DNA of 64,000 bases from Actinomadura sp. GC306 (lineage in GTDB: Bacteria > Actinomycetota > Actinomycetes > Streptosporangiales > Streptosporangiaceae). Shown here in pieces: positions 19,443-28,164 of the stretch. Position 1 is the stretch's first letter. Every line of letters starts with the position of its first letter. Location of the stretch: contig NZ_SMKM01000006.1 in NCBI RefSeq assembly GCF_004348665.1, positions 1 through 64,000 on the forward strand, given 5' to 3'. The position numbers and the translations under genes are program-made. The notes under the pieces were generated by a model. It was not told the DNA's origin, ran no database searches, and worked only from the letters and a program-made list of their open reading frames with translations.

Positions 19443-19465
19443 CTTTTTGTCAGTCTGACAAAAAG
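19443..19465. promoter_or_regulatory. Perfect inverted repeat, likely operator of the NUDIX regulator
   Basis: CTTTTTGTCAG, one base, CTGACAAAAAG: an 11-bp arm on each side with no mismatch. It starts 13 bases upstream of the NUDIX-wHTH ATG and sits in the divergent region shared with the AbiEii-type pair. The symmetry and position suit binding by the NrtR-like protein itself. Confidence 0.75.
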
Positions 19466-19627
19466 TAGTTTCAGGATGCCGTCCTGGCCATCGCCTTGTC
19501 ACCCGTTGGCAAGACCGTTGGCCGCAGGCCAGCCTCACTTGCGCTCCGGCCGTGGCGGGTCTGTTCCTGGGCCCGCACGTCCCATGAAGAAGGTCCTCCC
19601 GGTGGTGGATAGGGCACACTGGTGTGT

Positions 19628-19957
19628 ATGGAGGGACACAGTGGAGCGCCGTTCAGTTACGCCGAGACCAGGCCATACGAGGTGGCCGGGTCACTGAGTG
19701 AACTGCAGGGACCCGAGCATGGCGTCGTGGTGCTTCCGCTGGAGTTGGCGTGGGGTGGGCGAACCGAGTTCGACCTCGATGAGGACTACGATCGGTCGGC
19801 CGTATACAAGATCGTGTTGGAGGAGGGCGGTGCGGAGCATCAGCGGCGCCTGATCAACGGTCGGCTGCTGGTGGAGCACTGGGACGAGATCCTCCCGGCA
19901 CGTCCAGTCCGAGCCCTGTGGGAACGGCGCTTCCCTCAGCTTCGGCATGCCGCCTGA
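19628..19957 (+). CDS. Small partner (putative antitoxin) of AbiEii-like protein
   Basis: About 109 acidic residues (EFDLDEDYDRSAVYKIVLEE; ending WERRFPQLRHAA), no family recognised. Its TGA overlaps the ATG of the nucleotidyltransferase gene by one base (TGATG), the usual arrangement of an antitoxin translated just before its toxin. GTG at 19622 is an alternative start two codons earlier; no strong ribosome-binding site is visible, so initiation may be close to leaderless. The central stretch VVLPLELAWGGRTEFDL is beta-rich; no helix-turn-helix is evident, unlike AbiEi antitoxins. Confidence 0.6.
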   Translation: MEGHSGAPFSYAETRPYEVAGSLSELQGPEHGVVVLPLELAWGGRTEFDLDEDYDRSAVYKIVLEEGGAEHQRRLINGRLLVEHWDEILPARPVRALWERRFPQLRHAA

Positions 19958-20589
19958 TGGATCGGTTCCAGTTCCGGTTGGTCGGCATAGCGCTGGATGT
20001 CGTCGGTGACCGGGGTTTCGTGCTGGGCGGTGGGCACGCCGTCCAGATGCACGGCATGGGCGCTCGTCCTTCAGAGGACATCGACCTGTTCTCTTCTCGA
20101 CGAGGAAGCCCGGAGCAGGTCGCCGACGACGTCATCGCCGCCTATGCGAGCCAGGGACTGCGACCTGAAGTGGCCCGGCGCACCCCGGACCTCGTCCAGA
20201 TGACGGTCACTGACTCAGATGGCAATGCCTGCAAAGTGGATCTCGGGGTGTTCTGGCGGGCGCACGCTCCGGTGATTCTGGAGGTCGGCCCGGTACTGCA
20301 CCCTGACGATGCCGTGGCCGGCAAAATGGACGCTTTGTTCAACCGGTGGGCACCGCGCGACTTCCTGGACATCGATGCGGTCTTGGCCAGCGGACGTTAT
20401 GACCATGACCGCCTCTTGGCCGTGGTCGCGGAGCACAACCCGGGCTTCGACATTGCCTTGTTCGCCGAGTCGCTCTCCTATCTGCACCGCATCCCTGACC
20501 GGGACTTCACGGCCTACGGCGTGCCCGTTGCGCAGATCGCAGTGATGAGAGACCGGTTTGCCGCCTGGGAACGAATGCTTGCACCGTAG
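19957..20589 (+). CDS. AbiEii/AbiGii-type nucleotidyltransferase (putative toxin)
   Basis: 210 residues with the nucleotidyltransferase fold: FVLGGGHAVQMHGMGARPSE, then DIDLF (metal-binding Asp pair), KVDLGVF (third acidic position), and AGKMDALFNRWAPRDFLDIDAV, the conserved 'K.dAl..R...RDflDl' helix of the AbiEii/AbiGii toxin family. Such proteins transfer nucleotides to tRNA or other targets and cause abortive infection or growth arrest. The start at 19957 overlaps the stop of the upstream small gene. It is the last gene before the right end of the island. Confidence 0.8.
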   Translation: MDRFQFRLVGIALDVVGDRGFVLGGGHAVQMHGMGARPSEDIDLFSSRRGSPEQVADDVIAAYASQGLRPEVARRTPDLVQMTVTDSDGNACKVDLGVFWRAHAPVILEVGPVLHPDDAVAGKMDALFNRWAPRDFLDIDAVLASGRYDHDRLLAVVAEHNPGFDIALFAESLSYLHRIPDRDFTAYGVPVAQIAVMRDRFAAWERMLAP

Positions 20590-20872
20590 GCAGTGACGCG
20601 AGCCGCTGCTTGCCGCGCCGACTTGGCGTTAGAAGCGGGCATTCCATACCCCGTATGGGCGGTATGTGACTTCTATGCCTCGGATGGCTGGAATGGGCAT
20701 GTTAAGTGGCGACGGTCACCCACGGTATTTGGTGGTGAAGGGCGGGGAGTGTGAATCGTGGGAGATCAGAAGTGACTTGATCTTCCTTGAACTGGTGTCA
20801 CCGGAGCGGAAGACAGGCTTCTGACCTGGGGTGATGTCTGAACGGCCTGTGCTGCCGGGTTGTTCGATCGTT
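20590..20872. other. Right-end non-coding segment of the island
   Basis: No gene. It holds CCATAC-CCC-GTATGG (20644-20658, a perfect short palindrome) and AGATCA/TGATCT separated by 9 bases (20763-20783). TGGGAGATCA at 20759-20768 also occurs near the left end at 2264-2273, so these may be integrase arm sites or excisionase sites. Confidence 0.45.
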
Positions 20873-20916
20873 TTCACACCGAAGAGGTCACTGGTTCGAA
20901 CCCAGTATCGCCCACC
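20873..20916 (+). repeat. attR: 44-bp copy of the tRNA-Val 3' half
   Basis: Identical to 2158-2201. It lacks the acceptor 5' strand and D-arm, so it is not a functional tRNA. It defines the right boundary of the island; sequence to its right (20917-21200) has no recognisable gene. Confidence 0.93.
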
Positions 20917-21200
20917 TCAAGTTTTCGCAGGTCAGAGTGTCGCCTGCAGTGCGACCACGCTTGCCTCGTTGACCGCTTCGTAGCCTTGGGGGCCAACGGG
21001 GGAGCTTCGGGGACCCTGAAGAGATCACCGAGCCTCGCTCGGCACTCAGATGCGGTTTGTGACGGACCTTGTCGACTTGGTCGGCGTGGCGTTCCGATTC
21101 TGGCCGGCCATCCGGGCGGGCATTTTCAACCTGGTCAGGAGCGTCACCGAGAGTGGCGGCCCTTCGGGGTGAGCGGTTGGCGGCGCTAGGCCTTCTTCGC

Positions 21201-23384
21201 CTAGTGAGATCGGCCGCGCTGCCGGGAGCCGCGACTTGGGAGACGTCCATCGGCGATGGCGCGTTCTCTGAGAGAGCGTAGGCTGACGCGCTGGCCCATA
21301 GGATCAACGATGTGCCAAGCAGCCATGCCGGAGCAGTTACTGGTCCCCTTTACCACTGCGCCGGCATCATCGACCTTATCGAACGGGGTTCCCCCGACGG
21401 CTCGGAGGATGATGCCGCCTTCAGCGTCGATCTCGGCCCAGTGATCAGCGCCCTGGTGGGTCATCACAATGGAAGTGCCGGGTGCGATGACGCCCGCGTC
21501 GACCATTTTCGCGACGTGGGTCGTGCGGCGACGCCGCGGTGGTGTGCCTGAGGTCTCACTGGGGGGCCGGTCGAGGGCCTTAGGGTCCCAGATGAGGGCG
21601 CACAGCGTGAGCATCAGCCGCTGGCGGGTCTCCACGATCGTCATCATCTTGGCGTTCACCGCGAAGCGGTGCATGAGCTTTTGCAGATGATGCCTCTTGA
21701 TAAACGTTTGAAGCTCGGGCTTGCGTTCTCCGTAGCCGGGGGCTAGGACTCCAAGCAGCGCGTTATGGCTGGAATAGTGGGGCAACTTCTCGGCGAGTGG
21801 CAGGTCATTGAGGCTGGAGTTGGTGCGTTTAGGAAGGAGTCCCAGCGCACCGAGTTGGTTGCGGCGAGCCCGGAAGGCGACCGGGTCGGGAATCTCAGCG
21901 GCAACGCGGCCGTGGTGCTTGGCCCAGAGGTGCTCGATATCGTATTTGTCGCTGCTCAACAGCTCAACGGTGTCGCAAGGATGTCCGATTCCGGTTTCGA
22001 CGAACGCTGTGAGCCGCGCCAGGACGTAGCGGACCTGATGCGTGTTATTGGGGCGCAGTCCGAACGTCGAGGACTCCGAGAGCTCCAGCGGATCACCGGC
22101 CATCATTTCGGCCAGGCGCCCCATCAGCTCCTTGGAGGTCTGAACGCCGCGCAAGGAAGGAACAAGGTTGCCGTAGACAAGGTCGCCGACCTCGGACGGA
22201 CTGACAGGCCGGTCCCGGAGTATCTGAAGGACATACCATCGGTCAATGAAGTCGCAAATCGCGCGCCCTTTTTCAGCGGCTTCCGAAAGGGTATCGGTCG
22301 GCTGGATGACCGCAAGAACAGCTGCAAGCTGCTCGGATAGGCCGTTGCGCTCGTTGAAATAGACTGTCTCATACCCTTCCTTCAGCGAGGTTCTGGCGAC
22401 AAGGAAGGGCTTTGCCCGAGTGGCGATGTCCAGCAAGTTCTCCACGAATTCAAAGTAGTCGTGTTCCTTGCGTAGACCGAGGCGTTCGCTGTTCTTTCTC
22501 GCCCATACGTTGAGATTGGCTTCGATGTGCGACGTCTCGTCCTGGTCAGCGTAACGGGCAAGTAGTACGCACTTGATGAACTGGCTCGCGGTATCGGTGT
22601 CGGAACGGTCGATCGTCAGCTCGGCCAGCATCTGCCGCCAGCGGCGGTTCAACTCATCTGCGTTCTCCCCGACGTGCGAGAGTAGATGGCTCTTGAGAAG
22701 GTCCACCGGGGTCAGACGGGCACCCCGATCATTCATCGTCTCGAACATGCGGTAACCATGGTCGGCATCAGTCGCCTGGATCCCGGCGAGCATCACATAC
22801 TTCAGAAGCCATGGCACGAAGTCCTCGTACTGATCGCTTTCGAACAGCTCATGAAGATGCTCGGTGATCTGACGGCTTCGCCGGACCAGGTTGCGAACTG
22901 ACAGGGAGTCTCTGGGGGCGATATCCCAGTCGCGTCCGTCACCGAGGACGCGAAGCACCGGCGCAAGCTCGGCGATGCCGATGGTCAGCGTACGATCGCG
23001 ACTGAAGACCGCACGGTCCAGTTCTGGCAGGCTGCGCCGCAGCTGCAGTTCTTTGGCGATGTTGCGCAGCTGCAGTAACAGTAGATGCAGGGTGATGAAC
23101 CGCTGTTGCCCGTCGACAAGAAACCGCCTTTTCCCGCGTGCTCGCGGATCCTCCTCGTAGTACACGAACGGTCCAAGGAAGTAGGACGAAGCAGGAGACG
23201 GCCGCCGACGTCGCTGACGATCGGACTCGTAGTCGCGGAACGCCTCACGCAGATCCATGACTAGCGTACGGACCTCCTCCGCACCCCAGGTGTACTCACG
23301 CTGGTAGTAGTCGATCTCGTAGGAGACGTTGTCGAAGAGTTGCTCCAGACTGAACACGTCCGCGCTGACCCCGTGACCGCGCAT
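21201..23384 (-). CDS. DUF262/DUF1524 protein with C-terminal RAMA-like domain
   Basis: 727 residues. The N-terminal DUF262 domain (ParB/GmrS-like) shows YEIDYYQREYTWGAEEV, SSYFLGPFVYYEE and FLVDGQQRFITLHLL. The DUF1524 HNH-like region (about 480-600) shows YDIEHLWAKHH and RNQLGALGLLPKRTNSSLND. After about residue 625 comes HVAKMVDAGVIAPGTSIVM ... GGTPFDK ... CSGMAAWHIV, which reads like a RAMA domain, the modified-DNA reader attached to restriction and methylase proteins. Together this suggests a type IV modification-dependent nuclease acting on foreign DNA. It lies just outside attR, so it belongs to an older accessory block. A CTAGGC/GCCTAG hairpin (21186-21204) overlaps its stop. Confidence 0.8.
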   Translation of the reverse strand: MRGHGVSADVFSLEQLFDNVSYEIDYYQREYTWGAEEVRTLVMDLREAFRDYESDRQRRRRPSPASSYFLGPFVYYEEDPRARGKRRFLVDGQQRFITLHLLLLQLRNIAKELQLRRSLPELDRAVFSRDRTLTIGIAELAPVLRVLGDGRDWDIAPRDSLSVRNLVRRSRQITEHLHELFESDQYEDFVPWLLKYVMLAGIQATDADHGYRMFETMNDRGARLTPVDLLKSHLLSHVGENADELNRRWRQMLAELTIDRSDTDTASQFIKCVLLARYADQDETSHIEANLNVWARKNSERLGLRKEHDYFEFVENLLDIATRAKPFLVARTSLKEGYETVYFNERNGLSEQLAAVLAVIQPTDTLSEAAEKGRAICDFIDRWYVLQILRDRPVSPSEVGDLVYGNLVPSLRGVQTSKELMGRLAEMMAGDPLELSESSTFGLRPNNTHQVRYVLARLTAFVETGIGHPCDTVELLSSDKYDIEHLWAKHHGRVAAEIPDPVAFRARRNQLGALGLLPKRTNSSLNDLPLAEKLPHYSSHNALLGVLAPGYGERKPELQTFIKRHHLQKLMHRFAVNAKMMTIVETRQRLMLTLCALIWDPKALDRPPSETSGTPPRRRRTTHVAKMVDAGVIAPGTSIVMTHQGADHWAEIDAEGGIILRAVGGTPFDKVDDAGAVVKGTSNCSGMAAWHIVDPMGQRVSLRSLRERAIADGRLPSRGSRQRGRSH

Positions 23385-23650
23385 GCCACCGTCCGATCTT
23401 GATGTCCAGACCCGGCAACTCTATTTAAGCGCGGACGCCAGAGATTTTCGATGGCCGTCACCGATTCGGAAGTTGGGTGGGTTCGGCTGGCCAGCCCGTC
23501 TCCCCGGCCGCGGGTGATCCATGATCCGGGCAAGGTCGTCGCGACCTGGCGGTGACGCTGGTGCTGGGCAGCGCGCAGTTGCGCATGCTGGGGAGTTCTG
23601 GAGCGCCCCGGCTTTGATGGAGAGGCCCTGATACCTGAAGGTGAAGGGCT

Positions 23651-24585
23651 ATGACAGCCCCGAGGAAGTACTCCACAGAGCTGCGTGAACGCGCGGTCCG
23701 GATGGTGTTTGAGCTGCGTGAGCAGACCGATGTGAGGACCGGCTCGATCGCCCGGGTGGCCGACCAGCTCGGGACCTGGGGCCGGTATGCCGACGTCGAT
23801 GGCGGGCAGCGCCCCGGGACCATGACCAGCGACGCACAAGGATCGCCGAACTGGAGCGGGAGAACCGTGAGTTGCGGCGGGCGAACGAGATCCTGAAGGC
23901 CGCCAGCGCTTATTTCACCCGGCAACCCGACCCGAAACTGCCGAGCTGGTCGAGTTCATCGATACTCACCGGGAGCAGTTCGGTGTCGAGCCGGTCTGCA
24001 CGGTGCTGGAGTGTGCGCCCTCGACGTATTGGGCGGCCAGGAAACGCGAGCTGGAACCATCTGCTCGTGCGGTGCGTGCGAATCATCGAAGGATGATTCT
24101 GCGGGTGTCGGTAGGTCCCGGCCAGCGGGTTTATGGTGCGTGGAAGGTGTGGACGCAGCTGAAGCGTGAACTGGGCATCGCCGGGGCGAGCGCTGCCCGC
24201 AAGCGGCCCCGTACCCACCTCGGCGGGACCGATCGGCCAGGTGACCTGCTGGAACCCGACTTCACCGCGGACGCGCCCAACCGGCGGTGGGTCGCCGACA
24301 TCATCTATGTCGACACCGCCGCCGGGTGGGCGTACACCGCGTTCGTCCAGGACCTGTTCTCCCGGGTCATTGCGGGGTGGCAGGTCGTCGCCCATTTGGG
24401 TGCCGAGCCGGATTTGGACGCGTTGGAGATGGCGATCTGGTCCCGCGGCGGCATCGGTGACGGACTGGTCCACCATTTCGATCGCGGCACGCAATACACC
24501 TGTAGTCGGTACGCCGAACGCTTTGATCAGATCGGCGCTGCCCGTTCGGTCGGCGACAAGAACGACTCCTTTGTGACGAGCTCCG
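23651..24585 (+). pseudogene. Degenerate IS3-family transposase (OrfA and OrfB)
   Basis: OrfA begins at 23651 (RKYSTELRERAVRMVFELRE, the IS3 HTH) and loses frame after about 23790; ELRRANEILKAASAYF continues near 23865 in another frame. OrfB follows from about 23946: VEFIDTHREQFGVEPVC, PNRRWVADIIYVDTAAGWAY (first Asp), GDGLVHHFDRGTQYT (second Asp), then GDKNDSF and an abrupt switch to unrelated sequence before the catalytic Glu. Several frame breaks and a missing C-terminus show it is dead. No terminal repeats were found. It separates the DUF262 gene from the steroid cluster. Confidence 0.8.
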
Positions 24586-24737
24586 ACAGTTGCGGGCTTG
24601 GAGTCCGTCGAGCGGTATTTGCATGCGTCTTCTGCATACCCAGGCCGAGTCGGAGGCGCGGCCGAACTGGCAGCCCGGCCCGCCGCCGAAGCCCCTCCGA
24701 TCGACATGCCTGAGCCCGACTCCTTGGCCTTCCCGGG

Positions 24738-25952
24738 TCACCAGGTGATGGGTAGGTCGGTCATGCCGCCGGTGAGGACGCCGTCCAGGTAGACCGGTTC
24801 GCCGGCGAGTTTCAGTTCGGGCAGTCGGCGGAAGAGGGTGGCGATGCCGACCTGGAGCTCCAGGCGGGCGAGTGGTGCGCCGAGGCAGTGGTGGATTCCA
24901 TGGCTGAGGGTCAGGTGCGGGTTGCGGGCCCGTGTCACGTCGAATGCGTCGGAGCCGGTGAAGACGTCGTCGTCGTGGTTGGCGGTCGCCAGGTCGACGG
25001 CGACCGCGTCGCCGGCTTTGATAAGGACGCCGTCGAGTTCGACGTCCTCGGAGGCGACGAAGGGGACGAGGCCAGCAGAGCCGGTCATCTCGCGTCCGAG
25101 GGCGAAGCCGCCGTGTCGAAGAATCTCTTCGACCGCGGTCGGGATGACGCCGTCGATGTCGGCCATCAGGGCGGCGTGCTGGGCGGGATCGGCCAGCAGC
25201 GCCTGAACGCCGAGTTCGATGAAGTTCGCCGTGTTGTCGAATCCGCCGCCGACCAGCAGCATCGCGATCTGGATGATCTCGTCGTCGGTGAGTTGGTCGT
25301 CGGCGTCGCGGGCGGCGACGAGGGCGCTGAGCAGATCATCCTGCGGGTCGGTCCGCTTTCGCGTCATGAGTTCCTGCAGGTAGAGGTAGAGCGAGGTCAT
25401 CGCGTCGGTGACCTCCTCCTCCGTCATGCCGGACGTGGCCAGCATCGCGTGACTCCACTGGACGAAGTTCGCCCGGCCCTCTTCCGGTACCCCGAGCATG
25501 TCGCCGATGACGCGGATGGGCAGCCGGAGGGCGAAGGAGTCGACCAGGTTGGCGGGCGGTCCCGTGTCGACCATCGCGTCGACCAGTTCGTCGGCGACCT
25601 CCTGCACCTTGCCGCGCAGCCGCTCGACGCGCCGCAGCGTGAACGCCTTGGAGACCAGACGCCGGAACCGCGTGTGGTCGGGCGGGTCCATGAACTGCAG
25701 CGTCTGCGTGAGGAAGGCGGGGAACTCGAAGGCGTAGGGGACCGGACGGCCTTCGGTGAAGGGCTTGCGTACGAAGCGGCGGTCCTCGAGAACGGCCCGG
25801 CATGTCTCGTGCCGATGGACCATCCAGCAGTCACCGCCGATGGGGAAGGAGACCTTCGTCATCGGGCGGTCGGTGCGGATCGCCCGCATGATCTGCAGGG
25901 CTTCTGCGGGAGGGACCGGGCCGAAGGGGAAGTCGGCTTTGGTGACGCTCAT
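24738..25952 (-). CDS. Cytochrome P450 monooxygenase
   Basis: 404 residues with the complete P450 landmarks: I-helix LLVGGGFDNTANFI (Asn instead of the usual Thr in 'DTT'), ExxR in VEEILRHGG, and the haem loop LSHGIHHCLGAPLARLEL with the Cys ligand. The ATG at 25952 follows AGGAGA by about 10 bases; the longer ORF start is not supported. It lies 31 bases downstream of a ferredoxin gene and near a Baeyer-Villiger-type enzyme, so it probably hydroxylates a steroid or terpenoid. Substrate cannot be told from the sequence. Confidence 0.93.
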   Translation of the reverse strand: MSVTKADFPFGPVPPAEALQIMRAIRTDRPMTKVSFPIGGDCWMVHRHETCRAVLEDRRFVRKPFTEGRPVPYAFEFPAFLTQTLQFMDPPDHTRFRRLVSKAFTLRRVERLRGKVQEVADELVDAMVDTGPPANLVDSFALRLPIRVIGDMLGVPEEGRANFVQWSHAMLATSGMTEEEVTDAMTSLYLYLQELMTRKRTDPQDDLLSALVAARDADDQLTDDEIIQIAMLLVGGGFDNTANFIELGVQALLADPAQHAALMADIDGVIPTAVEEILRHGGFALGREMTGSAGLVPFVASEDVELDGVLIKAGDAVAVDLATANHDDDVFTGSDAFDVTRARNPHLTLSHGIHHCLGAPLARLELQVGIATLFRRLPELKLAGEPVYLDGVLTGGMTDLPITW

Positions 25953-25983
25953 GGTGGTGCTTTCTCCTGGTCTGGTGCGCGGG

Positions 25984-26208
25984 TCAGCTGGGCTCGATGG
26001 GAGTGCCGGTCTCGTCACGGATGGTGATGGCCGAGGTCGGACACAGCTCAAGGGCTTCGACGACGTCCTCGGAAGGAGCGATCGACTCGGTGGCCGGCCG
26101 GGACTTGCCCCCGTCGAGGACGAAGTGGTCAGCGGCGACGTTCACGCACATCTGGTTGCCGATGCAGCGTTGCCGATCGACCTCGATGGTCCACCGTGGC
26201 CCGCTCAT
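25984..26208 (-). CDS. P450-type [3Fe-4S]/[4Fe-4S] ferredoxin
   Basis: 74 residues with the single-cluster pattern RCIGNQMC ... ELCPTSAI, i.e. Cys-x5-Cys and a later Cys-Pro, typical of small ferredoxins that feed actinobacterial P450s. The ATG overlaps the stop of the preceding monooxygenase (ATGA), and the P450 follows in the same direction. It would pass electrons from a ferredoxin reductase to the P450. In the raw frame it appears fused to the monooxygenase, but this is caused by the frameshift there. Confidence 0.88.
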   Translation of the reverse strand: MSGPRWTIEVDRQRCIGNQMCVNVAADHFVLDGGKSRPATESIAPSEDVVEALELCPTSAITIRDETGTPIEPS

Positions 26209-28164
26209 GACGGCTCCTCGGTCGTGTCGAAGAAGATGTGGTCTTCGGGGACGGGGGAGCGGAGCATCGTCCAGTAGTCCACGAGTCGCCATGGGCAACT
26301 GATCCACGCGCGGCCGGACTCGTTGCGGTAGTAGCCGTGCCGCCGTGCCGCCGTGCCGCCAGACCGTCTTGTCGAGTGCCTCGTCGACTCTGCGGTTGTA
26401 CTCGTCCGTCACGTCGCGCCTGGGCTCCATGGCGGAACGGGAGTTCTCGATGAGGTACTGCAGGCACTCGATGACGTAATGGACGTGCCCTTCGCTGACG
26501 GAGTTGTGCCCGCCGCCGTGGTTCGGGGCGGAGTTCGGGCCCGCCGTGACGAAGAAGTTAGGGAAACCGGGGACGGTGATGCCGAGATGGGCGCGCGGGT
26601 CGTTTCCGGCCCACTCGTCGGCGAGCTTCCGCCCGTCCCGGCCGATCACATCCATGAACGAAAGGAATTCGAGCTTGAATCCGGTCGCGAAGACGATGAC
26701 GTCCGCCTTGATGAACTCGTTCTCGGTGGTCGTCACGCCGTTCGGTTCGATGCGCAGGAACGAGGCGCGGTGCAGGGAGACGTTGGCGCGGGCCAGGGCC
26801 GCGAGGAAGCCCGGGTCTTTGACGATGCGCTTGGCGTACGGCGGGAAGTCGGGAGTGAGGGCCGCTCGGATGTCCGGCCGGTCGGGGAAGGTGCGCTCCA
26901 GGTGGTCCAGGCATGCACGCAGGACGATGTCGTTGGCGGCGGAGACGGACGGACGATCCGCGCCCCATTCGGGATCGATACGCGGTTTGTCCCAGCCCTT
27001 GTCACCGGCGTACCAGTACGTCTTCACACGGAACCACTGCTGGTAGTAGGGGATGTTGGCCATGGCCCAGCGCGCGGCCTCGGGTACGGCCTTGTCCACC
27101 ATGGGTTCGGCCACCATCCAGTGGGGCTGGCGGAACACGACGTGGAGGTCTCCGACCTTGTCGGCCAGACTCGCAGCGACCTGGACGGCCGTGCAGCCGG
27201 TGCCCAGCATGACGACCCGCTTGCCCGTCAGGTCCACGTCCGGATCCCACTCGGCCGTGTGCATGACAGTGCCCTCAAAGGAGTCCCGGCCTTCGATGTC
27301 GGGCTCCGAGGGCGCGTTGAGCATGCCCGTGGCGGTCACGACCGCGTTCGCTTCGTACACCTGGACGGAGTCGTCGGCGGCCTGGACCGTTACCCGCCAG
27401 CGGCAGGACTCCCCGTCCCATTCGCAGCTCAGGACCTTCGTCCGGAACGCGATGTTGCGGCGGAGGCCGTACTTGTCGACGACGTGCCGCATGTAGTCCA
27501 GGTACTCGGGTCCGGTCGGGTAGTACATCGACCAGTCCGGGTTCAGTTCGAAGGAGTAGGAGTAGAAATGGCTGGGGGTGTCGACGGCCGCGCCGGGGTA
27601 GACGTTGCGCGACCAGGTGCCGCCGATGTCGTCGCGCTCTTCGAAGATCAAGTAGTCGAAACCGGCCTCGGCCAGTTTCACGCCGGCGTTCAGCCCGACC
27701 ATTCCCGCGCCGATGACGATGACGCGGAAGCCCTCCGGCGGGGTCTTCGTGACGGGCACGTGCCGCCGGGCAGGCTCGAAGCCGCACATTTCTCGCAGGT
27801 GCGCAGCGAACTCCTCCCCTACGGCGTCGTCCACGCACACTTCGGCCATGCGCCGGAAGAGGTCGTCGTCGGGCACGGTCAGCCGAGGCGCCATTCCGCC
27901 TTCCAGGAGCGCGAGCGCCCGTTCGCGGACCGCGGCCGCGACCGCCTCCGGGTACCGGCCGGCGACGGCCGGAGTCTCGCCGCGCTCGGTGTCGAGCATG
28001 GCCTGGAACTCCGGCAGCAGTGAGGTGTCGCCGGTGGTGTGGACCAGGGCCATCAAAAGCGGGCCGGGTTCGGCGGCGGCCACGGCCTCCCGCAGGCGAT
28101 CGCGATCCACGTCCGGCACCGGCCCCACGACGTAGGTGGGTTCGGTCGGTGAGACAACGGTCAT
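26205..28164 (-). pseudogene. Flavin-containing / Baeyer-Villiger monooxygenase, frameshifted near 3' end
   Basis: Would be about 650 residues. FAD motif VIVIGAGMVGLNAGVKL, the BVMO fingerprint variant FEGTVMHTAEWD, and the NADPH motif MLGTGCTAVQVAASLA are all intact. At 26340-26343 one extra base in a GGCGGCAC repeat shifts the frame after KTVWRHGGTA; the proper end (GYYRNESGRAWISC, then WRLVDYWTM, PEDHIFFDT) is readable in the neighbouring frame to a TGA at 26205. The unshifted frame runs on into the ferredoxin. ATG at 28164 has AAGGAA about 9 bases upstream. If functional it would insert oxygen into a ketone. The break may be real decay or a sequencing indel. Confidence 0.8.

Larger units (their letters stand above)
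2158..20916. mobile_element. Integrated genomic island in tRNA-Val(CAC), 18.7 kb
   Basis: Bounded by the 44-bp tRNA-derived repeats, with integrase and excisionase genes at the left end pointing toward the tRNA. No RepSA/Prim-Pol, FtsK-like TraB, Spd or Kor genes were recognised, so it is not an intact AICE; it may be a cargo island, a remnant or an element mobilised in trans. The contents are an IS3 remnant, an RHS toxin with immunity gene, a NUDIX/nucleosidase/membrane operon and an AbiEii-like pair. Several parts (around 5.3-5.5 kb and 14.2-15.2 kb) are clearly AT-richer than the chromosome, in keeping with transfer. Confidence 0.9.

Noticed and set aside
20873-20916. Second tRNA-Val at the right end of the island
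   Set aside because: Only the 3' 44 bases are present, without D-arm and 5' acceptor strand.
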